NCBI GenBank assembly: GCA_046153875.1
Contig: JBJXFE010000009.1
Coordinates: forward strand, 124,001-188,000
Source: JBJXFE01 sp046153875
GTDB taxonomy: Bacteria; Planctomycetota; Phycisphaerae; Phycisphaerales; UBA1924
Length of the DNA: 64,000 nucleotides
Direction: 5' to 3'
Part shown: positions 18,234 to 26,617 of the stretch, one piece after another
Numbering within the stretch: position 1 is the first letter of the stretch
Layout: each line of letters starts with the position of its first letter
Translations under genes and position numbers: made by a program
Notes under the pieces: model-generated
Database searches by the model: none
Seen by the model: only the letters and a program-made list of their open reading frames with translations
Told to the model about the DNA's origin: nothing

Positions 18234-18836
18234 ATGGCACGGTACATCGGCCCCAAGGTCAGGCTGTCGCGTCGCGTCGGTGTTCCCATCGCCGACATCC
18301 CCAAGCACACCGCCAACGAGCGCATCCGCACCCCCGCGGGCCAGCACGGGTTCCGCGGGCGGCGCCTGCGGGACTACGGCGTCCGCCTCAACGAGAAACA
18401 GAAGGTCAGGTTCCACTACTGCGTGCTCGAGAAGCAGTTCCGCCGGTACATCGCCGAGGCCGCCCGCCGCCCCGGGAACACCGGCGCGGTGCTCATGCAG
18501 ATCCTCGAGCAGCGCCTGGACAACGTGGTCCGGCGTTCGGGCCTGGCCCGGACGATCTGGGCCGCGCGCCAGATGGTCGCGCACGGGCACGTGTTCGTGA
18601 ATGGCCGCAAGACCGACCGTCCCAGCTACGAGGTGGACGTGGGAGACGCGATCACGTTCAAGCCCAAGGCGCAGAAGCTCGCCCGCGACGCGATGGAGTC
18701 GCTGGCCGGGCACGAGGTGCCCGGGTGGCTCGAGCTCAACCCTTCCGAGCTGACGCTCAAGGTGCTGGCGACGCCCGCGATGGACCAGATCCCGTTTGAC
18801 GTGAACCCGAACCTGATCGTCGAGTTTTACCGGTAG
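18234..18836 (+). CDS. rpsD: 30S ribosomal protein S4
   Basis: Primary 16S rRNA-binding protein that nucleates the small subunit body, 200 aa. It begins MARYIGPKVRLSRRVGV and carries the S4 RNA-binding domain with LEQRLDNVVRRSGLA, ARQMVAHGHVFVNGRK and PSYEVDVGDAI. It is a single gene here, outside the usual S13-S11-S4-rpoA order, with its own promoter and a long leader. Confidence 0.96.
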   Translation: MARYIGPKVRLSRRVGVPIADIPKHTANERIRTPAGQHGFRGRRLRDYGVRLNEKQKVRFHYCVLEKQFRRYIAEAARRPGNTGAVLMQILEQRLDNVVRRSGLARTIWAARQMVAHGHVFVNGRKTDRPSYEVDVGDAITFKPKAQKLARDAMESLAGHEVPGWLELNPSELTLKVLATPAMDQIPFDVNPNLIVEFYR

Positions 18837-18840
18837 AGTG

Positions 18841-18937
18841 GACAGCGGCTGGCGGCCTGCGGCGATCAGCTCTCAGCCGGGCGGAGTGGCCCCGCGGAGC
18901 CAAGCCGTTCCGCCCGGCCGATCGCTGACGGCTGACC
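18841..18937. repeat. Imperfect inverted repeat between rpsD and the next gene
   Basis: GCCGGGCGGA (18876-18885) and TCCGCCCGGC (18909-18918) are perfectly inverted around a 23-nt loop. The flanks carry related words on both sides (GGCGATCAGCTCTCAGC left, CGATCGCTGACGGCTGAC right), so the whole stretch looks like a degenerate palindromic repeat. It has no T tract. It could attenuate read-through from rpsD or be a dispersed intergenic repeat. Confidence 0.45.
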
Positions 18938-18940
18938 CAC

Positions 18941-21010
18941 ATGCTTAAGGCGCTCCGCAAGTACAACAAGTGGATCCTGGTGATCGGCGGCATCCTCCTG
19001 ATGCTGGCCTTCCTGGTCCAGCCGGCGATCAACCAGCTCAGCGGCGACCCCAACGCGCGCCCGTGGGCAAAGCTGGACGGGCGGACGCTCCGCGCCCGCG
19101 ACTCCCATCGCGCGCAGCGCGAAATCCAGGCCGTCGAACAGCTCACCTTCGGCCTGTTCCCCGGCGGAGTGGGCGTCGTTGACCGGGACGTGCGCCACTG
19201 GGTGTTGCTCGCCCACGAGGCGAGCGAGGGGGGTTTCACGGGCGAGGCCGGGGACGGCGCGGAGTTCCTGCCCACGCTGCTCGCCGGCATCCAGATGGAC
19301 CAGCGGTTCGGGAACTGGCGCGGCCTGGCCGAGAGTTTTCCCTCGGTCATGACGGTCTACAACCAAGCGGTCGAGCAGTTCGCGGAGGCTGTTCCGCGGA
19401 TGATCGCCCAGGCCTCGCGCGAGCACGGATTGTCGGAGTCAGAGATCCACGCGGCCCTGAGCCGCCTGCGCGGGATCATCCGGATGCAGGAGGCGTACCT
19501 GGAGGCCGCACGGGTTTCTGATCGGCGTGCGGCCCTCACCGGGCGGCGGACGCGCGACGCCGCATGGGTGGACTATGCGTTCATCCCCGCGTCGGTGGGC
19601 ATCGAAGCCGTGCCCGATCCCGACGAGGCGACGCTCGCCGCCCACGTCGAGAAGTTCAAGGCGACCAAACCCGGCGAGGGCGAGTTCGGCGTGGGGTATC
19701 TGCTGCCCGAGCGCGTCCGGCTCGAGTGGCTCACGCTCGACGCCGAAGCGATCGAGGCCGCGATCAACCCCGACCCCGTCGCGGTGAACAAGCGGTACCT
19801 CCAGGACAACAAGCAGAAGTACAAGGGCGACTTCGCCGCGGAGCGGGCCGGTGTGGTGCGCGACATGAAGGCGGAGCGCGTCGCGGAGGTCATGCAGGAG
19901 GCCCACCGCGCCATCCAGGCCGAGGTGCTCAAGGTCACGCGCCGGCTGGAACCCGACGGGCGGTTCAAGAAGCTCCCGGCGGACTGGGCCGCCCAGCGCC
20001 CCCGCTTCGAGCCCGTCGCCGCCGTCGTCGTCGAGCAGGTCAAAAAGGCTTTGGGCGTGACCATCCCGCTGCCGACGGTGACCGTTCGTGCGGCCGATTG
20101 GGTCACCCGCACCGACGCCGCATCGCTCGACGGGATCGGGTTCAGCGCGATGCAGTCGGGGACGCTCCGCCGCCCATTCGTGGAGGTGGTCTTCGGCGTC
20201 CGCGAGCTCCGCCCGCCCGGCGCGGCCGACACGGAGTCCACCCTCGCGGTACAGACGGGCGTGCCGATCGTGGAGGCGCACTTCCAGGGGCCCGACGGCG
20301 ACCGGTTCTATGTCACCGTGCTGGACGCGCGCCGTGAATCAGCGCCCGATTCGCTCGACGAGATCCGCGCCACGGCGATTAGCGACTACAAGCGCATCAG
20401 AGCTTTCGAGGGTCTGGCCGCTCGTGCGGATGAGTTCCGGTCGCTGGCGGTCGCCGAGGGGGTCCGGAAGGTCGTCGATCTCGTGCAGCCGCCCGAGGCC
20501 AAGCCGCGCGAGTTCACACCCGACCTGGGCGAGGTGGACGCGACCAACTCCGACGCCGGCAAGCCCGCCCCGGCCCTGCGGACACGGGTCTCGGTCACAC
20601 GCGAGCAGATGACCGCTGCGGCGTCGGACCTGGGCGACGTGGACGTGCAGGAGGTCCGCGATGCGATCCTCGGCGCGGCCGCCGCGCTCGACCCCCTCGC
20701 GCCGCCCGGCCACTTCGACCCCGCGACCGCGACAGTCACCGTCCCGGTGCCCAGGAAGTTGGGCGTCGTGGTGGCGCGGATCACCGCCCTCTCCCCGCTG
20801 ACCCGCGAGGCGTACCAGCAGTCGGACCCGACGCTCGAGTCGGAAACGCGCGGCCGTGAACTGATGAGCGAAGCGGACCGCCGCGTGCCGCGCGACTATC
20901 CCTTCAGCCTCACGCGGCTTCTGGAGCGCCACACCTGGATCTCCGACGAGCCCGAGGAGGACGAGAAGGCGCCGGGCAACGAACCCGTGCCCCCCTCCGG
21001 CAACGGCTGA
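18941..21010 (+). CDS. Membrane-anchored PpiD/SurA-like protein
   Basis: 689 aa. It starts MLKALRKYNKWILVIGGILLMLAF, a short basic segment then one membrane helix, as in PpiD. The next about 180 residues resemble the SurA/PpiD N-terminal chaperone domain (a helix after LDGRTLRARD, then the helical region RLRGIIRMQEAYLEAARVSD). A region near residues 440-480 ends FYVTVLDARRESAPDSLDEI, as in PpiD. I do not see a convincing parvulin catalytic core. The acidic Pro-rich tail looks disordered. Likely a periplasmic chaperone for outer-membrane or secreted proteins. Confidence 0.6.
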   Translation: MLKALRKYNKWILVIGGILLMLAFLVQPAINQLSGDPNARPWAKLDGRTLRARDSHRAQREIQAVEQLTFGLFPGGVGVVDRDVRHWVLLAHEASEGGFTGEAGDGAEFLPTLLAGIQMDQRFGNWRGLAESFPSVMTVYNQAVEQFAEAVPRMIAQASREHGLSESEIHAALSRLRGIIRMQEAYLEAARVSDRRAALTGRRTRDAAWVDYAFIPASVGIEAVPDPDEATLAAHVEKFKATKPGEGEFGVGYLLPERVRLEWLTLDAEAIEAAINPDPVAVNKRYLQDNKQKYKGDFAAERAGVVRDMKAERVAEVMQEAHRAIQAEVLKVTRRLEPDGRFKKLPADWAAQRPRFEPVAAVVVEQVKKALGVTIPLPTVTVRAADWVTRTDAASLDGIGFSAMQSGTLRRPFVEVVFGVRELRPPGAADTESTLAVQTGVPIVEAHFQGPDGDRFYVTVLDARRESAPDSLDEIRATAISDYKRIRAFEGLAARADEFRSLAVAEGVRKVVDLVQPPEAKPREFTPDLGEVDATNSDAGKPAPALRTRVSVTREQMTAAASDLGDVDVQEVRDAILGAAAALDPLAPPGHFDPATATVTVPVPRKLGVVVARITALSPLTREAYQQSDPTLESETRGRELMSEADRRVPRDYPFSLTRLLERHTWISDEPEEDEKAPGNEPVPPSGNG

Positions 21011-21040
21011 AACACGTCGTGCCGCCATCCGCCGGTCGCG

Positions 21041-22675
21041 CTACACGCGCTGCCGGGCCCATCCTCCGTGCGCGAACCGCGCCACGAAGAGCACGCCGCG
21101 GATCACGATCTCGATACACAGCCCGATCCAGAGCCCGCGCAGGCCCCAATCCCACGGCGACGGGTTCTCGAAGACCGCACCCGGCCCGCCCCCCAGCCAC
21201 GCGGGCCGCGGGATGTCGGCCCCCGAGAGGATGTACGCCAGGGGAAGCCGCAGCACGTACGTGCATATCCACGTGACGTACATGACCACCTTGACATCGC
21301 CCGCGCCCCGCATCGCCTGGCGCAGCACGATGCCGATCCCGAAGGGAATCTGCACGAGCCCGGTGATGAAGAGGAGTTCCGGCGTGACCGCCAGGTGCGT
21401 CGGCTGCGACGAGAGCATCCCCACAAGCGTGTGCGGGAAGAGCATGAAGACAACGCCGATCATCCCCATGACCGCGCCGGCGACAAGCGTGCAGGCGAGG
21501 ATCGCCCGCCGGGCCATCCGCGGGCTGCCCGCGCCCAGGTACTGCCCGGCGAGCGTCGCCGCGGCGATCGCGATGGCGAACCCGGGCTGGAAGCTGAACG
21601 CCTCGATGCGGATCGCCACGGTGTGCGCCCCGACCATGCCCGCGCCGACCCACGAGACGATGAGCACGACGAGGAAGTTCCCCGCCCACATCCCCAGCGT
21701 CTCAAGAAAGTTCGGGAACCCGATGCGGAGCATCCGCCTCATCGTGTGCATGTGCGGCCGCAGGCGCCGCCGCAGCAGCCGCACGCCCGCCAGCCCGCGC
21801 GCCAGCACGCCGAGGATGAGCACCGCCCCGACCGCGTGGCCCAGCATCGTGCCGATCGCGATCCCGGTCACGCCGAGATCGAAGCCGAAGGGGTTGTGCA
21901 GGATCGTCCGCGTGACCGTCTGCCCGCCCGCCACCACCGTGGTCTTGAAGTCCACCCCCGCGAGACTCCAGCTCGCGCCCATGTTGACCAGGTTCACCAC
22001 GATCATCACCCGCATGGGCAGGAACGTGCTTCCCGCGCCGCGCACGCACGCGATCCCCGCGTACAGCAGGGCCATGAACGGGACGTCGAACGCCATGATC
22101 CCCATGTAACGCCGGAAGGCATCGATCGACCCCGGGTCGTCGAACAGCAGGCCCCCGAGCGCTCCCGACGTGAGGAACAGGACCCCGCCGAGCCCGACGC
22201 CCGCCGCGAGAGCCAGAAGCATCGTCTGCCCCACCGCCGCGTTCGCCACGGCCAGCCGCCCCGCGCCCACCGACCGGCTGATGAGGGCCGTCGCGCCGAC
22301 GTCGAGAGCCATGATGACCAGCCCGAGGAACCACAGGCAGTACGCGGCCATCCCGATCGCGTCGGCCGCGGGTTCGCTGATCCCCGCCGCCAGCACCGTG
22401 TCCGTGAGCCCGACCAGCGTGTTCAGCAGCGAATCCACCAGCACGGGCCACGCGAGCACCCAGATCGCCCGGTTCATCGTGAGCCCCGCCAGGCGCCCCG
22501 ACTTCAGCCGGCCGTCCGGCGTCACGCCGAGCTCGCCGCGCCCCGCGGCGCCGGCCCGGCGCGCGGGCGGGGCGAGGGCCACCGCCTCCTCGGACGGGTC
22601 GAGCGAGCCCGGGTCGAGGCTGGGCGGGACGGGAGGGCGTGAGTCGGGCGGCGGCGATGCGCGGTCGGCGGACAC
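21041..22675 (-). CDS. MATE family efflux transporter
   Basis: 544 aa with 12 predicted membrane helices. Family segments include LAWPVLVDSLLNTLVGLTDT in the first helix, ARSVGAG-like ISRSVGAGRLAVANAAVGQT, and the second-half repeat GFPNFLETLGMWAGN and IRIEAFSFQPGFAIAIAAAT. MATE proteins export drugs or metabolites using Na+ or H+ gradients; the substrate cannot be told. The first 65 residues are Pro/Ala-rich and hydrophilic, so the GTG at 22673-22675 may be too early and Met67 could be the real start. Confidence 0.85.
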   Translation of the reverse strand: MSADRASPPPDSRPPVPPSLDPGSLDPSEEAVALAPPARRAGAAGRGELGVTPDGRLKSGRLAGLTMNRAIWVLAWPVLVDSLLNTLVGLTDTVLAAGISEPAADAIGMAAYCLWFLGLVIMALDVGATALISRSVGAGRLAVANAAVGQTMLLALAAGVGLGGVLFLTSGALGGLLFDDPGSIDAFRRYMGIMAFDVPFMALLYAGIACVRGAGSTFLPMRVMIVVNLVNMGASWSLAGVDFKTTVVAGGQTVTRTILHNPFGFDLGVTGIAIGTMLGHAVGAVLILGVLARGLAGVRLLRRRLRPHMHTMRRMLRIGFPNFLETLGMWAGNFLVVLIVSWVGAGMVGAHTVAIRIEAFSFQPGFAIAIAAATLAGQYLGAGSPRMARRAILACTLVAGAVMGMIGVVFMLFPHTLVGMLSSQPTHLAVTPELLFITGLVQIPFGIGIVLRQAMRGAGDVKVVMYVTWICTYVLRLPLAYILSGADIPRPAWLGGGPGAVFENPSPWDWGLRGLWIGLCIEIVIRGVLFVARFAHGGWARQRV

Positions 22676-22717
22676 GGGGCGGATGGTAGGGAGCGCTCGG
22701 GCGCGCCCGAATGAGAA

Positions 22718-23671
22718 CTAGCCGCCCGGCCGGCGGTTCCACCGCTTGAAGAACGCGCCGAGGATGTTGTCCGCGCCGCGCTGCGGCCACGGGAACCGCT
22801 GCCCCCCGGGGAGCAGCGACGCCGCGAACGCACGCGCGAGTCGCGCGGTCGTGCGGATTCCCTCGACGAGCGAGGCGCGCGGCTTGAGCGCGTTGGGGCG
22901 GAGCGCGAGCACCGTCACGTCGTCGTGCGGCGGCTCGGCGCCCGAGGACTGCACCGCGTCGAGGAGGTTCGTGATGAGCCGGCGCGGGTCGGTGGGGTCG
23001 AGCTTCGACGCAATCGCCAACAATCCGGCCTGCCCGATCATCCGGCCCGCGGCGTCCTTGGCCTCGATCAGCGAGTCGGTGTACACCAGCACAAGGTCGC
23101 CGGGCTCGAGCCGCACGCCGATCTGGTCGTACCGCGTCGGCTCGGCGATCCCCAGGGGGATGTTCGCAAGCCCCTCGGCCCGATTCGCCTCGGAGTTCTC
23201 CAGGAACGACCAGGCACGCCGGCGGGCGCGGTACCAGAGCGGGCGCGGGTGCCCCGCGTTGCACAGCGTGAGATAGTCGGTCGGCACCCAGTACGTGGCG
23301 ATGACGGCCGTGGCGAACCCGCCCGCGACGCCCCCGTCCGCGTCCGAGAGCGCAGCGAACTCGCGGTTAAGCCCGCCCACGAACCGACCCATGTCGACGT
23401 AGTTGACGTAGCGGCGCATGAGGTCGCGCAGCCCCGTGGCCACCCGGGCCACCGACTGGCCGTGCCCGCTCACGTCCGCGACGAGCAGCCGCGTGATCCG
23501 CCCCGAGGCGCAGCTGGAGACATAGTGAATGTCACCGCCGGCCGCCTCGCCCTTGTACGGTCGGCTGTAGACCCACGCGTCGAGCCCGGGCATGACCACG
23601 CCGTTGTCCACGGCCTGGTTGCCGCCCCAGACTTCGAGGCACTGCATGGTGTGCTGTGCGGCGGCGGGCAT
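22718..23671 (-). CDS. SpoIIE/RsbU-type PP2C serine phosphatase
   Basis: 317 aa, a near-minimal phosphatase domain without a sensor module. Metal-binding motifs are GGDIHYVSSC, LLVADVSGHGQSVA, LCNAGHPRPLWY, GDLVLVYTDSLIEAKD and PHDDVTVLALR. Such enzymes usually dephosphorylate anti-anti-sigma factors in partner-switching systems; no such partner lies nearby. The start MPAAAQHTMQCLEVW was preferred over an upstream Met in a low-complexity stretch. A tail of about 50 residues after the domain is basic and ends RRPGG. Confidence 0.85.
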   Translation of the reverse strand: MPAAAQHTMQCLEVWGGNQAVDNGVVMPGLDAWVYSRPYKGEAAGGDIHYVSSCASGRITRLLVADVSGHGQSVARVATGLRDLMRRYVNYVDMGRFVGGLNREFAALSDADGGVAGGFATAVIATYWVPTDYLTLCNAGHPRPLWYRARRRAWSFLENSEANRAEGLANIPLGIAEPTRYDQIGVRLEPGDLVLVYTDSLIEAKDAAGRMIGQAGLLAIASKLDPTDPRRLITNLLDAVQSSGAEPPHDDVTVLALRPNALKPRASLVEGIRTTARLARAFAASLLPGGQRFPWPQRGADNILGAFFKRWNRRPGG

Positions 23672-23808
23672 GGGTTGACTGTATGGGGAGCGGCGCGCCA
23701 CCGGACGTCCGGCCGGCGACCGCAACGCTCACCGGCATCGACATACCGCCCGGATGGGATGCAGCCGAGTCACCGGAGATTCAATCACCCACGAGCCGAA
23801 CGCGGGAC

Positions 23809-25026
23809 TCATGCGAGAAGCCGGTCGAGCAACTCGCTGATCCCCTGCCCGCGCGTGGCGATCGTCTCGATGACGGGTCGGCGGCCGGCCACGTCCTTCA
23901 GGTCGCGCACCAACTCGTGCTCGCCCGGGTGATCGGCCTTGTTGCAGACGAACACGTCGGCGATCTCGAGGATGCCGGCTTTGTCCATCTGCACGGCGTC
24001 GCCCATCCCCGGCGTGAGGACCACGGCGGTGCGGTCCACGAAGCGGCGAATCTTCGTCTCGTTCTGCCCAGCGCCGACGGTTTCAACGAAGAGCAGGTCG
24101 TAGCTTGGCACCGGCGGGCCGCCGGTGCCGCCACCGCCGCCAGCCCCACCGATCAACTCGATGATCTCCGGCAGCCCGTGGTAGTCCTCGCCGCTGATGG
24201 CCAGGCTTCGGTAGTACACGGCCTCGTCGAGGCTGTTGAAGTCCACGCGGAGCCGGTCGCCGAGCAAGGCCCCGCCCGTGATGGGAGACATCGGGTCGAA
24301 CGCGACGACGGCGCAGCGGCCGAGCTCAGGCGCGCTCTTCGCGCGGCGCGTGTACTCACCGACGAGCTGCGCCACGAGCGTGGACTTGCCCGCGCCCGGC
24401 GATCCGGTGATGCCGATGACGCGGCGCGGGCGCCGGCGCACCGCGTCCGGGCGAACAGGCCGCCCCTCGTGGACAAGCGTGATGTCCCGCGCCAGCTGCG
24501 CGGGCGCCCCACCCGCGCCCGGTGGCACGGGCCTCCGACCCGTGCGATCCGCGCCGTTCACGACGGGCAGACGGGGTTTCACAGTTCCCCGCACGGCGTC
24601 CACGATGTCCATCAGCCCGGTCCCGGTGTTGAAGCACCGCGCGATGCCCCCGGCCAGCAGCGCGGGGATGTCGTCCTGCGGCAGGATCCCGCCCATGTGG
24701 ATGGGCAGGTCCGGGCGGCCCAGGTCGGCCAGCGCCGCGACCAGCTTCGGCCCCAGCACCTGGTGCGAGTTGGACATCATGCTCGCCGCGAGCACGTCGC
24801 AGTCCTCATCGCGCGCCGAGATCGCCAGGCTCCGCGGCGTCTGCCAGAGCCCCGAGTAGATCACGTGAACGCCCGAATCGCGCAGCGCCCGCGCAATGAC
24901 CTTCACGCCGCGGTCGTGACCGTCCAGGCCCATCTTCCCCAGCAGCACGCGGGGGCGATGGTCCAGGTCCGCGCAGCGGTCCTTCTTCTCGAACTCGGTC
25001 GTCGGAACGTTGAGCGCGCGGTGCAT
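23809..25026 (-). CDS. Fusion of B12-binding domain and MeaB/ArgK-type G-protein chaperone
   Basis: 405 aa, two domains. Residues about 24-150 are a cobalamin-binding Rossmann domain like that of methylmalonyl-CoA mutase: KMGLDGHDRG (DxHxxG, His37 as lower cobalt ligand), ASMMSNSHQ and HMGGILPQDD. Residues about 200-405 are a MeaB-type GTPase: Walker A GSPGAGKST (208-216), DPMSPITGGALLGDRLR, ETVGAGQNE (315-323), NKAD (362-365). IcmF-type fusions join these two to a mutase catalytic domain, which is absent here. It probably loads or protects B12 on a mutase encoded elsewhere. A Gly-rich loop lies near residues 293-304. Confidence 0.85.
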   Translation of the reverse strand: MHRALNVPTTEFEKKDRCADLDHRPRVLLGKMGLDGHDRGVKVIARALRDSGVHVIYSGLWQTPRSLAISARDEDCDVLAASMMSNSHQVLGPKLVAALADLGRPDLPIHMGGILPQDDIPALLAGGIARCFNTGTGLMDIVDAVRGTVKPRLPVVNGADRTGRRPVPPGAGGAPAQLARDITLVHEGRPVRPDAVRRRPRRVIGITGSPGAGKSTLVAQLVGEYTRRAKSAPELGRCAVVAFDPMSPITGGALLGDRLRVDFNSLDEAVYYRSLAISGEDYHGLPEIIELIGGAGGGGGTGGPPVPSYDLLFVETVGAGQNETKIRRFVDRTAVVLTPGMGDAVQMDKAGILEIADVFVCNKADHPGEHELVRDLKDVAGRRPVIETIATRGQGISELLDRLLA

Positions 25027-25056
25027 GGAGGAGCAAATATATGCCGCGAACCGCGA

Positions 25057-26538
25057 TCAGCGCCGGCGCGCGCCGCCCGCTTTCGCGGGCTTCGCGCCCT
25101 TCGCGGCCGGCCGCCGGCGACGGACCGACGCGACGAACGGAGTCACCGTTTTCACGTCCATGCGCGCGCCGGCCGAACGGAGCTGGTCGAGCTGACGCCG
25201 CCCGATCCTGGCCCGCAGCGTGACCGTGCCGTCCGTGTACGTCCGGTCCAGCACCTCCGCGCGATTCTCGACCGTGTGGACCGTCCGGCTGTCCGCCAGC
25301 GGGATGGTGATATCCAGCTCCTCGATCGTGCCGCGCACGGCCTCGCGCACGCGCTCGGTGATCGCGGCGAACCCTTCGCGGTGGTACGCCGCCCCGCCCG
25401 CGTCCGGCCTCCCCGTGGTCACGCGCGGCCGAAGCGCCGAGATCGGCACCGCCCCCGGCACCTTCTGCCGCCAGGCGAGCAGTTCGCGGTTGTCCGCGAG
25501 CCGATCCGCCTTGTTCAGCAGCAGGACGCGCTCGGGCCGCGTCCACGTCCGTCCCTCGCGCGCCTCGAGCGACTCCACCTGCTCGAACAGGTTGTCGAGC
25601 GTCTCGTTGACGGTCTCGTACTGGAGCTCGGCCGCCGTGTCCGCCACGTCGAGGACGATCAGCAGCACGTCCGCGTGCGTGGCCTCTTCCAGCGTGGCCC
25701 GGAACGACGCAATCAGGTTGTGCGGCAGGTCGCGGACGAACCCGACGGTGTCCGAGAGCATGACGGAGAGCCCGCCCCCCAGGTCCCACGTCCGCGTACG
25801 CGAGACCAGCGTGGCGAAAACCCGATCGTCGGCATACGCCCCGCCGGTTGTGAGCGCGTTGAAGAGCGTGCTCTTGCCCGCGTTGGTGTAGCCGACGATG
25901 CCGACGGTGAAATGGTCGAGCTTGCGCTCGCGGACCTCGCGGGCCTTGCGGGCCTGGATCTCCTTGAGCTGCCGCTGAAGATGCACGCGCCGCGTCTGGA
26001 CCAGCCGCCGGTCGATCTCGAGCTGCTGTTCGCCCGGCCCGCGCGTCCCGATCCCGCCGATCCCGCCGCGCCCGACGATGCGCTCCAGGTGGTCCCACAT
26101 CGCCCGCAGCCGCGGGTACGTGTACTCGAGCTGGGCGATCTCCACCTGCAGCTGCGCCTCGTGCGTCGTGGCACGGCTCGCGAAGATGTCGAGGATCAGC
26201 TCCGAGCGGTCGATGACCTTCCGCCCCGTCACCTCCTCGATCGTCGCGATCTGCTTGGGCGCCAGCTCGTGGTCGAAGACAATGGTGGTGGCGTCGAGCG
26301 CCTCGGCGAGCCCCTTCAGCTCGTTCACCTTGCCCTTGCCCATGTACGTCCCGGAGACCGGGCGGTCGAGAAACTGCTCCAGCTCGCCGACGACGTTCCC
26401 CCCCGCCTGCCCGACCAGGGCCCGCAGCTCCCCGAACGGGTCGTGCTTGTCGTAGCGCGAATCCGGCAGGCGCACGGCGGCCAGCACCACCCGCTCGGCG
26501 ATGACGTTGATGGACTCGCGTTCGACGGGTTTGGGCAC
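25057..26538 (-). CDS. hflX: Ribosome-associated GTPase HflX
   Basis: 493 aa. The HflX N-terminal domain (residues about 15-190; GGNVVGELEQFLDRP, YMGKGKVNELKGL, GGIGGIGTRGPGEQQLE) is followed by a linker helix and the G domain: GYTNAGKST (G1), DTVGFVRDLPH (G3), NKAD (G4). HflX binds and splits stalled 70S ribosomes under stress. The last about 90 residues form an added domain with a Lys/Arg/Ala-rich end, longer than in E. coli. Start is GTG. It is 30 nt upstream of the B12/MeaB fusion and may be cotranscribed with it. Confidence 0.93.
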   Translation of the reverse strand: MPKPVERESINVIAERVVLAAVRLPDSRYDKHDPFGELRALVGQAGGNVVGELEQFLDRPVSGTYMGKGKVNELKGLAEALDATTIVFDHELAPKQIATIEEVTGRKVIDRSELILDIFASRATTHEAQLQVEIAQLEYTYPRLRAMWDHLERIVGRGGIGGIGTRGPGEQQLEIDRRLVQTRRVHLQRQLKEIQARKAREVRERKLDHFTVGIVGYTNAGKSTLFNALTTGGAYADDRVFATLVSRTRTWDLGGGLSVMLSDTVGFVRDLPHNLIASFRATLEEATHADVLLIVLDVADTAAELQYETVNETLDNLFEQVESLEAREGRTWTRPERVLLLNKADRLADNRELLAWRQKVPGAVPISALRPRVTTGRPDAGGAAYHREGFAAITERVREAVRGTIEELDITIPLADSRTVHTVENRAEVLDRTYTDGTVTLRARIGRRQLDQLRSAGARMDVKTVTPFVASVRRRRPAAKGAKPAKAGGARRR

Positions 26539-26617
26539 GGGCGAACTGTAGGGACCGCCCGCGACTACGATCCTCGCGGCACTGTTCGGCGCGGGAACGC
26601 CTCAAGGGAGTGACGCC

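Noticed and set aside
23656..26613. Open frame of nearly 1000 codons on plus opposite the B12/MeaB and hflX genes
   Set aside because: Antisense to two intact GTPase genes and without recognisable motifs.
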